From NCBI GenBank assembly GCA_003339415.1, contig PDHQ01000213.1:1-60195 (forward strand): 60,195 nt of DNA. The letters are read 5' to 3'. This document shows positions 36,684 to 49,085 of this stretch, in pieces. The translations under genes were made by a program, and so were the position numbers. Source of the DNA: Ophiocordyceps camponoti-saundersi (nom. inval.) (taxonomy: Eukaryota > Ascomycota > Sordariomycetes > Hypocreales > Ophiocordycipitaceae). The stretch's first letter is position 1. Every line of letters begins with the position of its first letter. The notes beneath the pieces are model-generated. The model was not told the DNA's origin. It did no database searches and was given only the letters and a program-made list of their open reading frames with translations.

Positions 36684-39600
36684 TATAACTTTAGATAATT
36701 AAGGTCTTTATTTATACTTAACGCTATAATATTATAAAAATTTAATACTTTTTACTTTTTAAAGTCTAACTCCGCTAAGGGAATAACCCTAAACGCGGGG
36801 TTATAAAGCAGTCCGCCTCCTAGTCTACTATTAATACTAATAATACTTAATAATAAGACTTAAAAGCTTAACTAATCCTAATAATACTTATATATAAGTA
36901 AAAGTTAATTTAATATTATTATTAACTCTAATAACTTATTTATTAATATTTTTTAAACTTTAATAAATCTTATCTTAAAGTTAATATATAAAAAACTTAT
37001 TAAAATAATCTTTATATAAAATTTTTACCCTATATAAAGTATCTTTAATATAATATTTACTAAGCTTTAATAGCGCTAATAAGCTTTTAAAAACCTATCT
37101 AGCTTTCTTATTATTATCTCTTATATTATTTAGAAATTAGTTAAGGCTACTTTCTATAAAATAATAAATAAGGAGTTAGACTCCGCCTTTAAAGCTTTAA
37201 CTTAAGCTAGCGTAATTATAAACTCCGCCCCGAACTTTACCCCCCTTATAGCGCCCCTTATATAGCTAGTTCTAGCGAGAATAAAAAAGGAGGTATTTAT
37301 ATTAGTAAAAGATATTCTAATAATTAATAAAGTTCTAGCGCCTACTTTTTAAAAAATTATCTAGAAAGTTATATATAATAAAGCTATAAGCTATTTTAGA
37401 ATTATTACCACGTATTAATTTCTTAGCGGTAATTTTATTATTATATTTAACTTAAAATATAAGGATTTTATTTTTAAGGATAAATAAGTAGCTTAAGCTT
37501 TTAAAATAAAGGCTAAATATATATATTAAATTTATATTATTATTATTAAGGGTATTTAGACCTTAGTAGCTAATTATAACTATAACGCGCTATTTTATAT
37601 TATTAAGGAGGTAAATAAAGTTAATATAGTCTAAGTAAAAGCGCTCTAACTTTAATATACCGCTAATAAAAAAGCCCCGCGGACTTATCTTATTATAAGC
37701 TTTAGTAGTATAAAGAATATAAATAACCTTTACCTAAATAAAGTAATTATAAACGTAGAAATAATTTATTATAAATTTTATAAAAACTTTATATATCTTA
37801 AATAATATTATAAATATTCTTAATTTAAGTATATTATTAAGTATTATTAGAAGCCCCTTAAATATAAATATTATATAGCTACCTTATATAATAATAAAAA
37901 AGAAAACTACCTTATATAAAAAAGAGAAAGACCCCGTTATTATATTTTATATAAAGGTATATATTTTATATAGTTAAAAAACTACTTAGAGTTTTAGAAA
38001 TAATAAAGCTATATTAAATTTAGCTTTCCTAATAAACCTCGCCTTTTTTAATTATTATAAGCTACTTAACTTTTAGCCCTTATTTAGCGGTAACTTTATA
38101 AAAATAGTAAAAGCTTTATTATAATTTTTTTAAAAAAAGCGAGTATATTATAAATCCCCTAAAAATACGCTTTAATAATCCTCTTATAATATATTATTTA
38201 CTTAAGTCTCCCTAAAAAGCTCTTAACTTAATAATACTTATAAAAGCTATAAGTTATATAATAAACTTTATAACTTATAACTAGCTTTATAATAATCCTA
38301 AGTAGAGTTTATATTAATAGATTTTATATAATTAAAATAATTATAAATAATTAATTTTAATACTTAATTCTTATAAAAATTATAACCTTATTATAAAATA
38401 TATAAAAAATTAATTATTTTATTTAGCTTATTTTATTTAATAAGGAGAGCTATAATATTATTATTATATAAAAATTCTAATTTAATATATATAATTATCT
38501 TTTATTTTCTAAACTTACTTTTTACTACCTTATATAAAATAAAAGTAAAGCCTTTTTTTATATATATAAATAATATAAAGTTAGTAATTAAAACCTTATT
38601 ATAAAGCCTAACCTTACTAAAATTTCTTTTTATAATAAGCTTTAAATATTTATTATTTACTCCCCGCTATTTAGAATATACGCTAAACTTTTTTTACGCT
38701 TACTTTCTCCTCCTTCCTCCCTATACTCCGCCTCCGCCTCCGCTCCGCTAATTATCTTTAGTAATTTTAACGCTTATTACCCTTTCTAAAACTTTTACGA
38801 ATATACCTCCCTTTACTCCGCGGAGCTTTTTTCTACTTTTTACTAACTTTACCTTAAACTTTTTACCTTTTCTTATAAAATTACCTAAAAAGTATATAAG
38901 TAATAAGCTAATATTATTAACTTATTTTAAAATATACTTAACTATTTCTTTATATATTTTAGCTTAAATTTTAATTTTTTTATCTTTAATTATATTTTTT
39001 AATTTATATTATTTATTACCTTTCTTTTTTTTAATTTTACCTTAATATCGTACTAAAAATATTTTAATTTTAATATCTTATAAATAAAAGTAAAAAACCG
39101 CTTTTTATTTTCTATTATTTAAGCGGAATTTATAATAAATATTAAAAAGTTAATATTATAGCTATATAAATAATTAAATATTATAACTAACTTAATAATT
39201 TTAAAATTACCTTAATAATATAATTTTTATTTATATTTATAATAAATTTTAAAAATTATTTTTATAATTTTAAATATAAAATATATTAAGGGATATTAGT
39301 AAATATAATTAAATTTTAATTATTAGTAAGTATATTAAAACGCTATAATATAATAAAAATTATTAATTAGGAAAGTAAAAAAAGATAATTAAAAGCGATT
39401 TTTTACTTTTATAAGTAATAACTTTAATATTATATAGTTTATAACTTAGTAAATAAGATTTTATAGCTAAGCTTCTTTAAAGCTTATATATATTTCTCTT
39501 TTTTAATAAAATATAAACTCCGCTTTTTAATTATTTTTTTTTTAAAAAGTTAAAGTTTTTAGCTTATAAGTTTTCTCCTTATTCCTTAGAAAATACTTTA

Positions 39601-42052
39601 TACTTTCCTATTTTTAACTTTTTCCCCTTAATAAATATTCTTTTTTAAATTACTAAAAATAAAGTTTAATTTATTATTTCTAATATTATATTATAAAAAT
39701 CTACTAAGCTTAATAATATCCTTATTAGCTTTCTAAAAAGTTATAAATAACTTTTTATAATAGTCCTAACTTAGCTTTTTTAAAGATATATTATTTATAA
39801 ATATTTCCTTACTTAATATTAAACTTTTAATATTATAGTTTTTTAGAAAGTAAGAAAAAGCTTAGAGGTTTATTAAACTTTAGGCGGCTACCGCCCTATC
39901 TCCTTTCTTAATACTATAAGTAAAATCTCTAAAATTATAATAGTAAAGAAAATATCCCGCGTAATAAAGTTTATAAGAATCTTACTATAAGGTTAGATAA
40001 GTAACTAGCTTAACTAATCTACTAATAGCGCCTTACTTCTCTTAATAAAGTTTATTTATATAACTTAAAGCTTTTAAAGCTTTACTTTTTTTTAATATTT
40101 AATATAATAAGTACTTTTAACTATATTTTATATTTTAAGCTAATAGAAATCCTTAACTTTTTTAGCTTTCTTAAATAAATTATAGCTTTTCTCCGCTCTT
40201 ACCTTTTTAATTATACCTCCTACTTAAAAGTTAATAGTAAATTATTAAACCTTTTCCTTATTTTTACTAAAGTCCTTTAAGGCTCCCCGCTCTTTTTAGT
40301 ATTATTTATTTTATATATCTTATCTTTTTATAAGTATTTAAAATAAATAACTAATATACTTATTATTAAATTTATAAATAATATTAATATTTTTAATATT
40401 AAGCGTATTTTTACTTAGGTTTGCTATTAGCTTAAATAAGCTTAAAATATTTACTATAATTAGGTAATAAAGTATAAAATAACCTTTTAGCTACTTAAAA
40501 GTAAGCTTTTTTATTTTACGAAAGCCTGCTTTATTAATATAACTCCGCTAGTCCTTAATAGGAATATTATTTAACTTATATAAAAAGTATATATATTTAT
40601 AGTTTAGATTTACTATAAATTTTAATAAAAGCCGTATTTTCGCTACTTTATAAAGAAACTTACTTATTAATAGCTAACTTTAACTAAGCTTACTTTATTT
40701 ACTTAAAGCTTTTTACTTTCTTAAGTAAAGGAAATTTATATTAATATTATTAGGTTTATAATTACTTTTAGCGCTATAATTTACTTCGCTTTAACTTTAC
40801 TTAGTAAAGAACTTAAAACCTTATCCTTTAATAGTTAACTATAACTTAGTTTAAATACCTTTATATTATCTCTAAAATATACTAAGTAACCCCTTCTTAT
40901 TATATTAAATTCGAAACCTTTATCCCCCTTATTAATATTTACCTATTTTATTACGCTATTTATAGCTATTAACTTTTTTATAATAAAAAGCTTATAGCTT
41001 ATATTTACTCCGCTTTTAAGAGAATTATTATATACCTCCGCTAATATTATAAAAGTTAGCCCCGCTTTACTTATATCTTTTTTAAATCCTTTTAATCCTT
41101 TTTTATTACTTTAATATAAACTCTAGATATCGCCTCCTAATCCTTAAAAACTCTAAAAGCTTATTTTTATAAAAAATAGTAACTTTACTAAAACTTTAGG
41201 GAAGGAAAGCTCCGAAAATATAGCTAGTCCTTTAAATATCTTATTAATAAACCGCCTTAACTAAAACTTAATAACGCTTTATAAATTTATTAAAGCTTTC
41301 TAAAATTCCTAAGTAGCGCCTTAACTTAACTTTATAATAATAAAATTCGCCTTAATAAGTTTCTTTATACTTATAATATTTCTATAATTATAACCTTTTA
41401 TTACTCTTATAATAATAAGGAAAATAAAATAATAGCTTACTTTACTTTATATTATAAACTAACTATTTATAAAAGAACGCTTTTATTAATATTTTTTATA
41501 AGTTTAACTTAAAATTATAAAGATTTTAAGAAGGCCCTTAGCTATAAAGCTATTATAAGCCTTTTTATTTTATAATTTATCTGCTTATAACGCCTCCGCT
41601 AGTTTAACTTTTTTTTATTATTTTATAATATTTAAATATATTAAAATACTTAAATATAAAATTTAAGCGCGGGGGTTAATTTTTAATATTTTCGCTATAT
41701 AATTATTATTATTTATTTACTTTATACCTCGCTTTTAACTCCGCTCTTTACTCCGCTTAGCTTTACTTAGCTTACTTAGCTTTCTTACTTTTTTTCCCGC
41801 CTTACCTTTTATTTTATTTTCCGCGCTTAATAATATTTTTAACTTTTATAAGCGTATCTTTTAAGCTATTATTATTACTCTCTACTATATATTTAAATAT
41901 TATTAACGCGGATTTTATAAAAGATAATTCTAATATTTAAATAAAGTTTAGCTTAAGCTTTAATTTCTCCTTTGCTGCCTTTTTAGCGTTTATCTCCCTT
42001 ACTTTTTACTCCTTCTTACCCTTTTTTATATTATTTACCTTCTCCGCTCCGC
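36684..42052 (+). mobile_element. LINE-type retrotransposon relic, unit B copy B1
   Basis: This 5.37-kb unit is matched along its length by 49086-54443. Plus-strand LINE RT motifs are legible: GYRPISFLNT (about 39885-39915), the PQGSP box as a degenerate L*GSPLF (about 40272-40312), and the FVDD box as KFINNIN (about 40368-40388) with both Asp codons changed to Asn. These motifs belong to non-LTR retrotransposons of the fungal Tad1 group. Stops replace Gln and Trp codons throughout. Similarity to B2 stops near 42052 because B2 is interrupted, so B1 may continue to about 42.4-42.7 kb. Confidence 0.72.
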
Positions 42053-42424
42053 TTACTTTTTAACTTTATTCGCCCCCTTCTTATCTTTTTTAATTATTAT
42101 CTAATTTAATTTACTCCTTAATATTAATATAATAAAAATTAATATTTAAGCTATTATTTTATCTTTTACTTTTAATTTTATTTTTAGCTTTAGTTTTAGC
42201 TTTAGTAAATTTTAGTTAAAAATATATTAGATTTTAATTATATTTTTTAGAATATACCTAAATTAGTTAACTTTAATATAATTTATTATTTTTAAATTAA
42301 TATTATTTTATATTTAGTTAAAATTATATATTATATTATATATAATAAATTAGAAGTTTTATATTTTTAAATATATTTTTAATTAAAATTTTTATAAGAA
42401 TAATATAATAAAATCTTTTAAGCT

Positions 42425-42453
42425 AATAATAATAATAATTATTATTATTATTA
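42425..42453. repeat. (AAT)n(ATT)n palindromic microsatellite
   Basis: Five AAT units run into five ATT units, giving a self-complementary tract. Further (ATT)n tracts occur near 42463-42480 and 42630-42658. It could mark the 3' end of LINE B1. Confidence 0.8.
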
Positions 42454-42659
42454 TAAATACTTTTATTATTATTATTATTACTTTTTTTACTTTTATTATA
42501 AACTTTATTATTATTATTATAACTATTATTATTTAAATTAGCGCCTCTACCCCCGCGCCCCTTATTACCGCCTTTACTTCCTTTTTTATATTTATTATTA
42601 CTATTACCTCTATTTATAGCTTAATTATTATATTTATTATTATTATTATTATTATTATC

Positions 42660-44299
42660 GCTCCGCCCCCCTCCCCGCTTTTCGCTCTACTTATACTAAT
42701 AATTATTTATTTATTAAGTATTTTAAAGTAAATTAGTATTAATATATAAAACTTTTAAGGAGGAGTATTAGTAATTATAATAATAAAAGTAATATTAAGG
42801 GCGGCCGCTAAAATAGCTAACTTTATTAAGGCGCTTACTTAAAGTATTATTATTATCTTATTTTATTAAATTAAAGCTTTAATATCTTATTCTGCTTTTA
42901 TATATTATATAAGTTAACTTAGATTTTTCTTTATTATTTATTATTAGCTATATTTAAAACTCCGCTTTACTTTATACCGCTTTATATTTATTAGTAAGCT
43001 ATTTAGCTATCTTTTTCCGCTAATATATTACGCCGCTTTTATTATAATAATATATAATTTTTTTAAATATATTTATAACTTAGTTAGTATTCTAAGCTTT
43101 AATTTTAACTTTACCCTAACTTTTAACTTTACTTACCTTTTAATATTTATATTAAGCCTTAGTATAATTAAAATAACTAGCTAATTATAAGCTTATATAT
43201 TTTATTAGCTTTATATATAGCTAATATAATATAATATTATTTATTTTATTATTTTTAATATAAGATTTTATAATTAGCTAGCTAAGCTATATATATAATA
43301 TAAAAAAAGTTATAAAGCTTATTATAAATAATCTTTAATATATTTATCGCTATTATTTTATTAATATAGCTATATAACTTTTATTATTTTCTTTTTATTA
43401 TAAAAGTTAAAAAGAAAAGTTAAAAAAAGGGGGTTAGAAATATATTTTCTTTTAAAAATAATAAAAAAAAAGGAAAAAAAAAGGTAAAAAAGAAAAAAAT
43501 ATAGCCCCCCCCTCTAATTACTAATAGATAATAAAATAGCTACCCCGCTATTTTACCTTACCCCTCTTAGACTTTCTTTCCTCCGCCCCGCGCTATACCG
43601 CCTTACCTTATATTACCCCGTACCGCCTTATACCGCCTTATACTACCTTACGCTACGCTATACCGCTTTATTTTTTCCGCCCCGCGCTTTACGGACTTTC
43701 CTTTTCTTTACACTCCCCTCCTTACCTTACTTTTCTTATATTATTTAAGATTATTTTTAGGTAATAAGCTTATTATATTATATTACCGCTAGTTACCGCT
43801 ATATTTTTATATAAGCGTATAGTAAGCTTTCTTTTTATAGTTAAGGGGTTTTACTTTATTTTAAAGGATTTTTCCTACTTATTATATTATAAAAGCTTTA
43901 AATATTATAAAGGCCCTTAGCGTATAAATAAATAAAAATAAACTTATAATTATTTTTATAATAAAAAGTATAAAATTAATTATAAACTTATTATTATAGA
44001 ATTTAGTAATATTTTTAATATTTTATTAAAAAAGGTTTATATTAAGCTTTTTAAAAAGAATAATTTAACTTATAAAAATAATATAGCTATACCTTTTAGC
44101 TAACTTATAGAAAATATTTAAAGCTATTTAGAGCTTTACTTTAAAGATTTATATTACTAACTTATTTTAATATTTTAAAATTAAAAGCTTTAATAAAGCT
44201 AGGAAAAAGCAAAAAGTTTTTTTTAAAAGAAAAACGCTTAATAATCCTTAAAAGGATTTATAAAAAAACTTATATAAAGGCTATTACTAAGGGATAAGT
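42660..44299. other. AT-rich DNA with a degenerate ~10-bp tandem repeat
   Basis: No gene. Between about 43590 and 43672 a degenerate TACCGCCTTA unit is repeated around seven times with slippage (TACCGCC, TACTACC, TACGCTACGC). The rest is TpA-rich with pockets of CpG. Confidence 0.55.
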
Positions 44300-46160
44300 A
44301 AGGTTTAAAATTAGTTAGTAACTTTTTAGTCTTTTTTTAATTAGTTCGGACTAACTAACTAAAGTCTTTATTTTTAGGGACTAAATAAGTTACTAACTAA
44401 CTAAAGTCCTTATAGTAACGAATTTTAGTTAGTTTCTTTTAGTCTTTAGTTAGTTAGTAACTAACTAAAGACTAAGAAATTAGTCCCTAGCGTTAATTTT
44501 TTTTATATTTTTAAAAAAGACCTTATTAAAAGCGCTTCTTAGTAGTATTTTTTTTATAATGTTAGCTATTTTACTTATTTTTTAATAAAAGGTTAAAAAT
44601 ATTACTTTTTTAAAAAACGTTTTTTAAAAATATTAATAAGAATAAAGAACCTTAAAAAATTATATAATAGTAAATAATAATCTTAGGGTTTAAAATTAGT
44701 TAGTCTTTAGTCAGTTAGGACTAACTAAAAAAAGTCCGGACTAAAAATACGTACCTTTTAGTTAGTCTTTAGTTAGTTACTCTAGTAACTTTAGTTAGTC
44801 CTTAAATAATGTAACTAACTAACTAAAGACTAAAGACTAAAAGGACTAAAGGTTAGTAAGCTTACGTAAGCAGTTTTAATTAGAAAAAAACACTATTATA
44901 TAGAGCTTTTAAAGGGCTATATAGCAGATCTTTTTTTTTCTAATTAAGCTTTTTTTCGTAAAGTAATTAATTCTTTAGTTTAAATAGTTAGTATATATAC
45001 TTATTTTTTAAAAAGAAAGAATTTTATTAAATTCTTATATAAAATAGATAAAATAATTAAAATGGATATAAACTATATTAAAGCTATATATTATTTAAGA
45101 AAGTTCTTATATTATAGGAAAAGCTTATTATAGCTTTTTAATTAAATCTTATATAAAAATAACTAAAGTCTTATAGCTAAAATCTTTTATTATAATTATA
45201 ATAATTAATAATAATATAATAATAAGAATCTTTATATAGAATAAAAAAAATCTATTATTCGATAATATTTTTTTTATATTTATAAGTTCCTTAATAAAGG
45301 AGTTTTTTTAAAGAAAACTAATTTCTTTACTTTTAGTAAAGTTTAGTATAGTAAAAAAAATATACCTAAGGAACAATAAGGAAAAAAGAGAAAATAATTT
45401 ATTACTAAAGAATTAAAAGACTTATTAAGCTAGTTTTTTTAATTAGAATATATAGATTTTTTTCTATATAGAAGATTTTTTAGATATATTTTATATTATT
45501 TAGTTCTTTTTTTATTTAAATATTAGCTTTTTAGAAACTTAGTATAAAGTAAGAAATACTTACTTTTTTATTTATTTAGTTAAATTTTTTTAAAAAAAAC
45601 TAAAAGGTATATTTTATAGATAAAAAGTATATATTCCTAAATTACTTAAAAATAACCTTATAAGTACTTTTATTAAATTTATAATAATTCTTAAATAAAA
45701 CTATAATATTATTATTAATATTTTTATAAAAAAATAAACTAAAATAGATTAAAATAAAAACAAAGTTTTTTTATTTATTATAGTTATAAGCTAATATTAG
45801 AAGCCTAAAAGGATTTTTATTTAGTTTATATACTATTTATATAACTTAAAAATCGTTTTTTTAATAAAAAACTTTTCTTTAAAATACTCTCTTTTTAACC
45901 TTTTTTTAAAAAGCGGGGAAAATAGTTAAAATTAAAAGAAAAGTAGTTTTAAGAAGTTAGTTTAGCGTAGTATTTTTTAAACATTTTAACGCTAGGAACT
46001 AATTACTAACTAATAACTAATTTAGTCCAGACTAAAAAAAGTCACTTAAGTAATTTTAGTTAGTTATAACTTTTTTTAGTTATTAAAAATCGTGACTTTA
46101 GTTAGTTAATTATAACTAATTAAAAAAAGACTAAAAAGTTACTAACTAATTTTAAACCCT
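44300..46160. mobile_element. DNA element with long AGTTAGT-rich terminal inverted repeats (1.86 kb)
   Basis: The outermost 47 bp are inverted copies with about one mismatch: 44300-44346 opens (A)GGTTTAAAATTAGTTAGT, and the reverse complement of 46114-46160 reads AGGGTTTAAAATTAGTTAGT and continues in step. Weaker inverted similarity extends inward about 190 bp to matching CTAGCG ends (about 44497 and 45987). The arms are packed with AGTTAGT/ACTAACT. A third, directly oriented terminus (CTTAGGGTTTAAAATTAG) lies at 44682, suggesting nesting or a MITE copy. No transposase frame survives; structure suggests a class II element. Confidence 0.65.
44876..44952. repeat. Imperfect hairpin inside the AGTTAGT element
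   Basis: TTAATTAGAAAAAAA pairs with TTTTTTTTCTAATTAA, with an inner pair TATATAGAGCTTTT / GGGCTATATA. It could be a further nested end. Confidence 0.5.
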
Positions 46161-47059
46161 AAGTAATTTAAAAAAATAAATAAGTATTATTATAGCTAAA
46201 AACTACTTTTTTATAATTTTATCTATTTTCTTAAAATTATTATAAAAATATTAATAGAAAGAATATAGTTATTTTAAGAATTTATTATAAGTATTAAATA
46301 ATATTATTTTAAAAGCTTTTAAGATTTATATTACTTATAATATTATATTCTAAAACGCTATAGTTTTTTTCTATTTTTAAATAAATTATTAAAAAAGATA
46401 ATAAATATTTTATTTGCTACCTTATATTAGGTACTAAAAATACTAATATTTATTTTAAAAGCTTAATTAAAGAGGAAAAAATAATATAAAAATATAGTTA
46501 GAAAGAAAAAAGTCTCTTTTACGTAATATCCTTTTTTAGGTTACTAAGTTTATTATAGCCCTAGTTATAAATTATTTTTTATTTTTTACCCTTTTTTCCT
46601 TACTAAGTTATTTTTTAGCATAGTAAACTAAGATATAGATAAAGATTTTATTTTTTATAAACATAACTCCTTTAATAATAAGGTTAAAAGTAGAAATTAA
46701 ATCTTTTTAAGTAATAGATTTTTTAAACTTTCTTATAAGATTTTTTATATAAAATTATAACTATTAATTTAATTTTATTTATAATATTAACCTTAAAAGA
46801 CTTCCCTTATTTAAATAAAAGATTTAATAGAAAAGCTAATAATAGCCGTAAAATTATAGATAAAATATAGCTTATAGCTTTAAAGATTATATAACTTTTT
46901 ACGTTTTTATTTTTTTTTATATACTTTTATATCTTTTTTATAGAATATATTAAATTTAAGAAAAAAGTAGCTATTTTATATAATTATTCTTTTAATTTAT
47001 ATAATATTATATTAGCTTAGAAATATACCTTATAAAAAGTATAAATAAGCTTCTAAAGT
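46161..47059. other. AT-rich RIP-degraded DNA, no gene seen
   Basis: No ORF or recognisable motif between the AGTTAGT element and repeat F1. Confidence 0.55.
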
Positions 47060-47089
47060 TAAAGTAATTTTTTTTATATTTTTAAATTA

Positions 47090-47575
47090 TATTTTATTAT
47101 ACCTTATACCTTTTTTAAAATTACTTAAGTTATAAAGAGTATTTTACCCCGTAGGGGGTACTTAGTACGCGGTATATAACTTAATAAGTAGTAAAAATAT
47201 ATTTCTCTTTTTTTTAAGAATTTATTTAAAATAAATAAAAAATAGCTAAAAACTTTTTAAAAAATATATTAGATAGCTTAAGCTTTTATTAATCTTATAT
47301 ATATTTTCTTTACTTTTTTTACTACTTTTTTCTAGTTTTTTTCTTTAAGTTAATAGAAAAGAGCTTTATATACCTACCCCTCTTTATAAATAATACGAGG
47401 TTTTAAGTAAACCTTTAAACTTTACTATTAAAAAATATTTTAAAAATATAAAAAAGGTATATCTTAGAAAAGTAAGTTTATAACCGAATACGTAGCGTAA
47501 GGCGCTTTTTCTAGCGTATTAATAAGTACCTTTACTTATTTTCCTTATACTTCGAAAAAATTTTAAAGTCTCCTT
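47090..47575 (+). repeat. Direct repeat F, copy F1 (~485 bp)
   Basis: This matches 48527-49010. Shared strings include AATACGAGGTTTTAAGTAAAC, AAAAAAGGTATATCTTAGAAAA, GCGTAAGGCGCTTTT and AAGTACC(T/C)TTACTTATTTT. It contains the small palindrome TACCCCGTAGGGGTA-like near 47147. Spacing of 950 bp to F2 would suit the LTRs of a small element or a tandem duplication. Confidence 0.7.
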
Positions 47576-48526
47576 TTTTTTAATAACTTAGTAATTTTAT
47601 AAGATAACCTTAACTTTAAATTCCTTTACTATTTTTAATTTTAACCTAATAAAGATAAAAAGAGTATCTTAAAGAAGCTTTTTTACCGAAGAATAAAATA
47701 ACGTTATCTATTAGTACCGTTACCTTTTTAAGCTTTATCGAAATAGCTTAAGGAGCGACTCCCCCCTTAATTAATTAAGGTAAGCTATTTTAAAAAAGCT
47801 TTATAATTAAAAATACTAATTATTTTTAGCTATTATAACTATATAGAAAAGAATTAAGCGAATTAAGTTATAATACGCTAGGCGATCTAGGCCTTTTCCT
47901 TAAAAAATAAGTAAAAAGTAAGAAAAAAAAAGAAAAAAATATAAAGGCGTAAAAAAAGCTTATAAAATAGCTAGAAAATTAGCGGAAAAAGTAAGAGAAC
48001 CCTATTATAATATAAAACCTAAAAATAATAAAATACTAATATAAAAATAATATATAGAAAAGTTTATTAAAGATATTTATAATAAGATATTATAGGTTAT
48101 TTATAATAAAAGCTTATCTTTCTTATTAAAATTTTAAGAAAATAATTTAAATAATAAAAGTATTATAAGCCTTTTAAGTAGATTTCTTTAGGTTTTTTTA
48201 AAAAAAATTAAGGGTTTTAAAAATACTTTCTATTTATTAGCTTATTTAAAAAATTATAAATTACTAATATTTTACTTATAATAAAATATATTATATAAAA
48301 AAGAAAAATCTTATATATAATAGACTATTATATATATATTTTTTTAGATTTTTTATATAATTTTTATCTTATAAGGCAATTATTTAAAAAATACTTTATA
48401 ATAAAAATAAGATTATATATATTATTTAATATTATAACTTAATTCTATAAACACGCCTTAGATAATAAATAAATTAAATTAAAAACTTATTATAAAAGCT
48501 TTTAAGCTAATTTGTAATAAAATAAT

Positions 48527-49010
48527 TTTTTTTACTTTTTTTACTTATCTTGTATCTTTTTTAAAATTACTAAAGCTTAAAAGAGTACTTTACCCTGCGG
48601 TAGCTTCGCGGAACGTACTTTAGTAAATAGTAAAAATATATCTCTATTTCCTTTTAAAATTAATTTAAGATAAAATGAAAATAACTAAAATTATAAAAAA
48701 AATAATATAAGTAAAGCTATAAAGAATCTTATATATTTTTTCCTTACTTTTTTACTGCTTTTTCCTAGTTTTTTCTTTAAGTTAACGTAAAAAAACTTTT
48801 TATACTTACCCCTCCTTATAAGTAATACGAGGTTTTAAGTAAACTTTTAAACCTTATTACTAAAAAATTTCCTAAAAATATAAAAAAGGTATATCTTAGA
48901 AAAGTAAGTTTACGATTAAATATATAGCGTAAGGCGCTTTTCCTAGCATATTACTAAGTACCCTTACTTATTTTTCTTATATATAGAAAATTTTTTAAAA
49001 TTTTAAGTTT
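48527..49010 (+). repeat. Direct repeat F, copy F2 (~484 bp)
   Basis: Second copy of F, same orientation, ending about 75 bp before LINE copy B2. The interior 47576-48526 is AT-rich with no recognised frame. Confidence 0.7.
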
Positions 49011-49085
49011 TTTTTTTAACTTTATAGTTATATATTATAACCTATATATATTATAACTTTAATTTACTTTATAATAACTTTTTCA

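Noticed and set aside
44682..44700. Telomere repeat (TTAGGG)
   Set aside because: Only one hexamer occurs and it is part of the AGTTAGT element terminus, not a tandem array.
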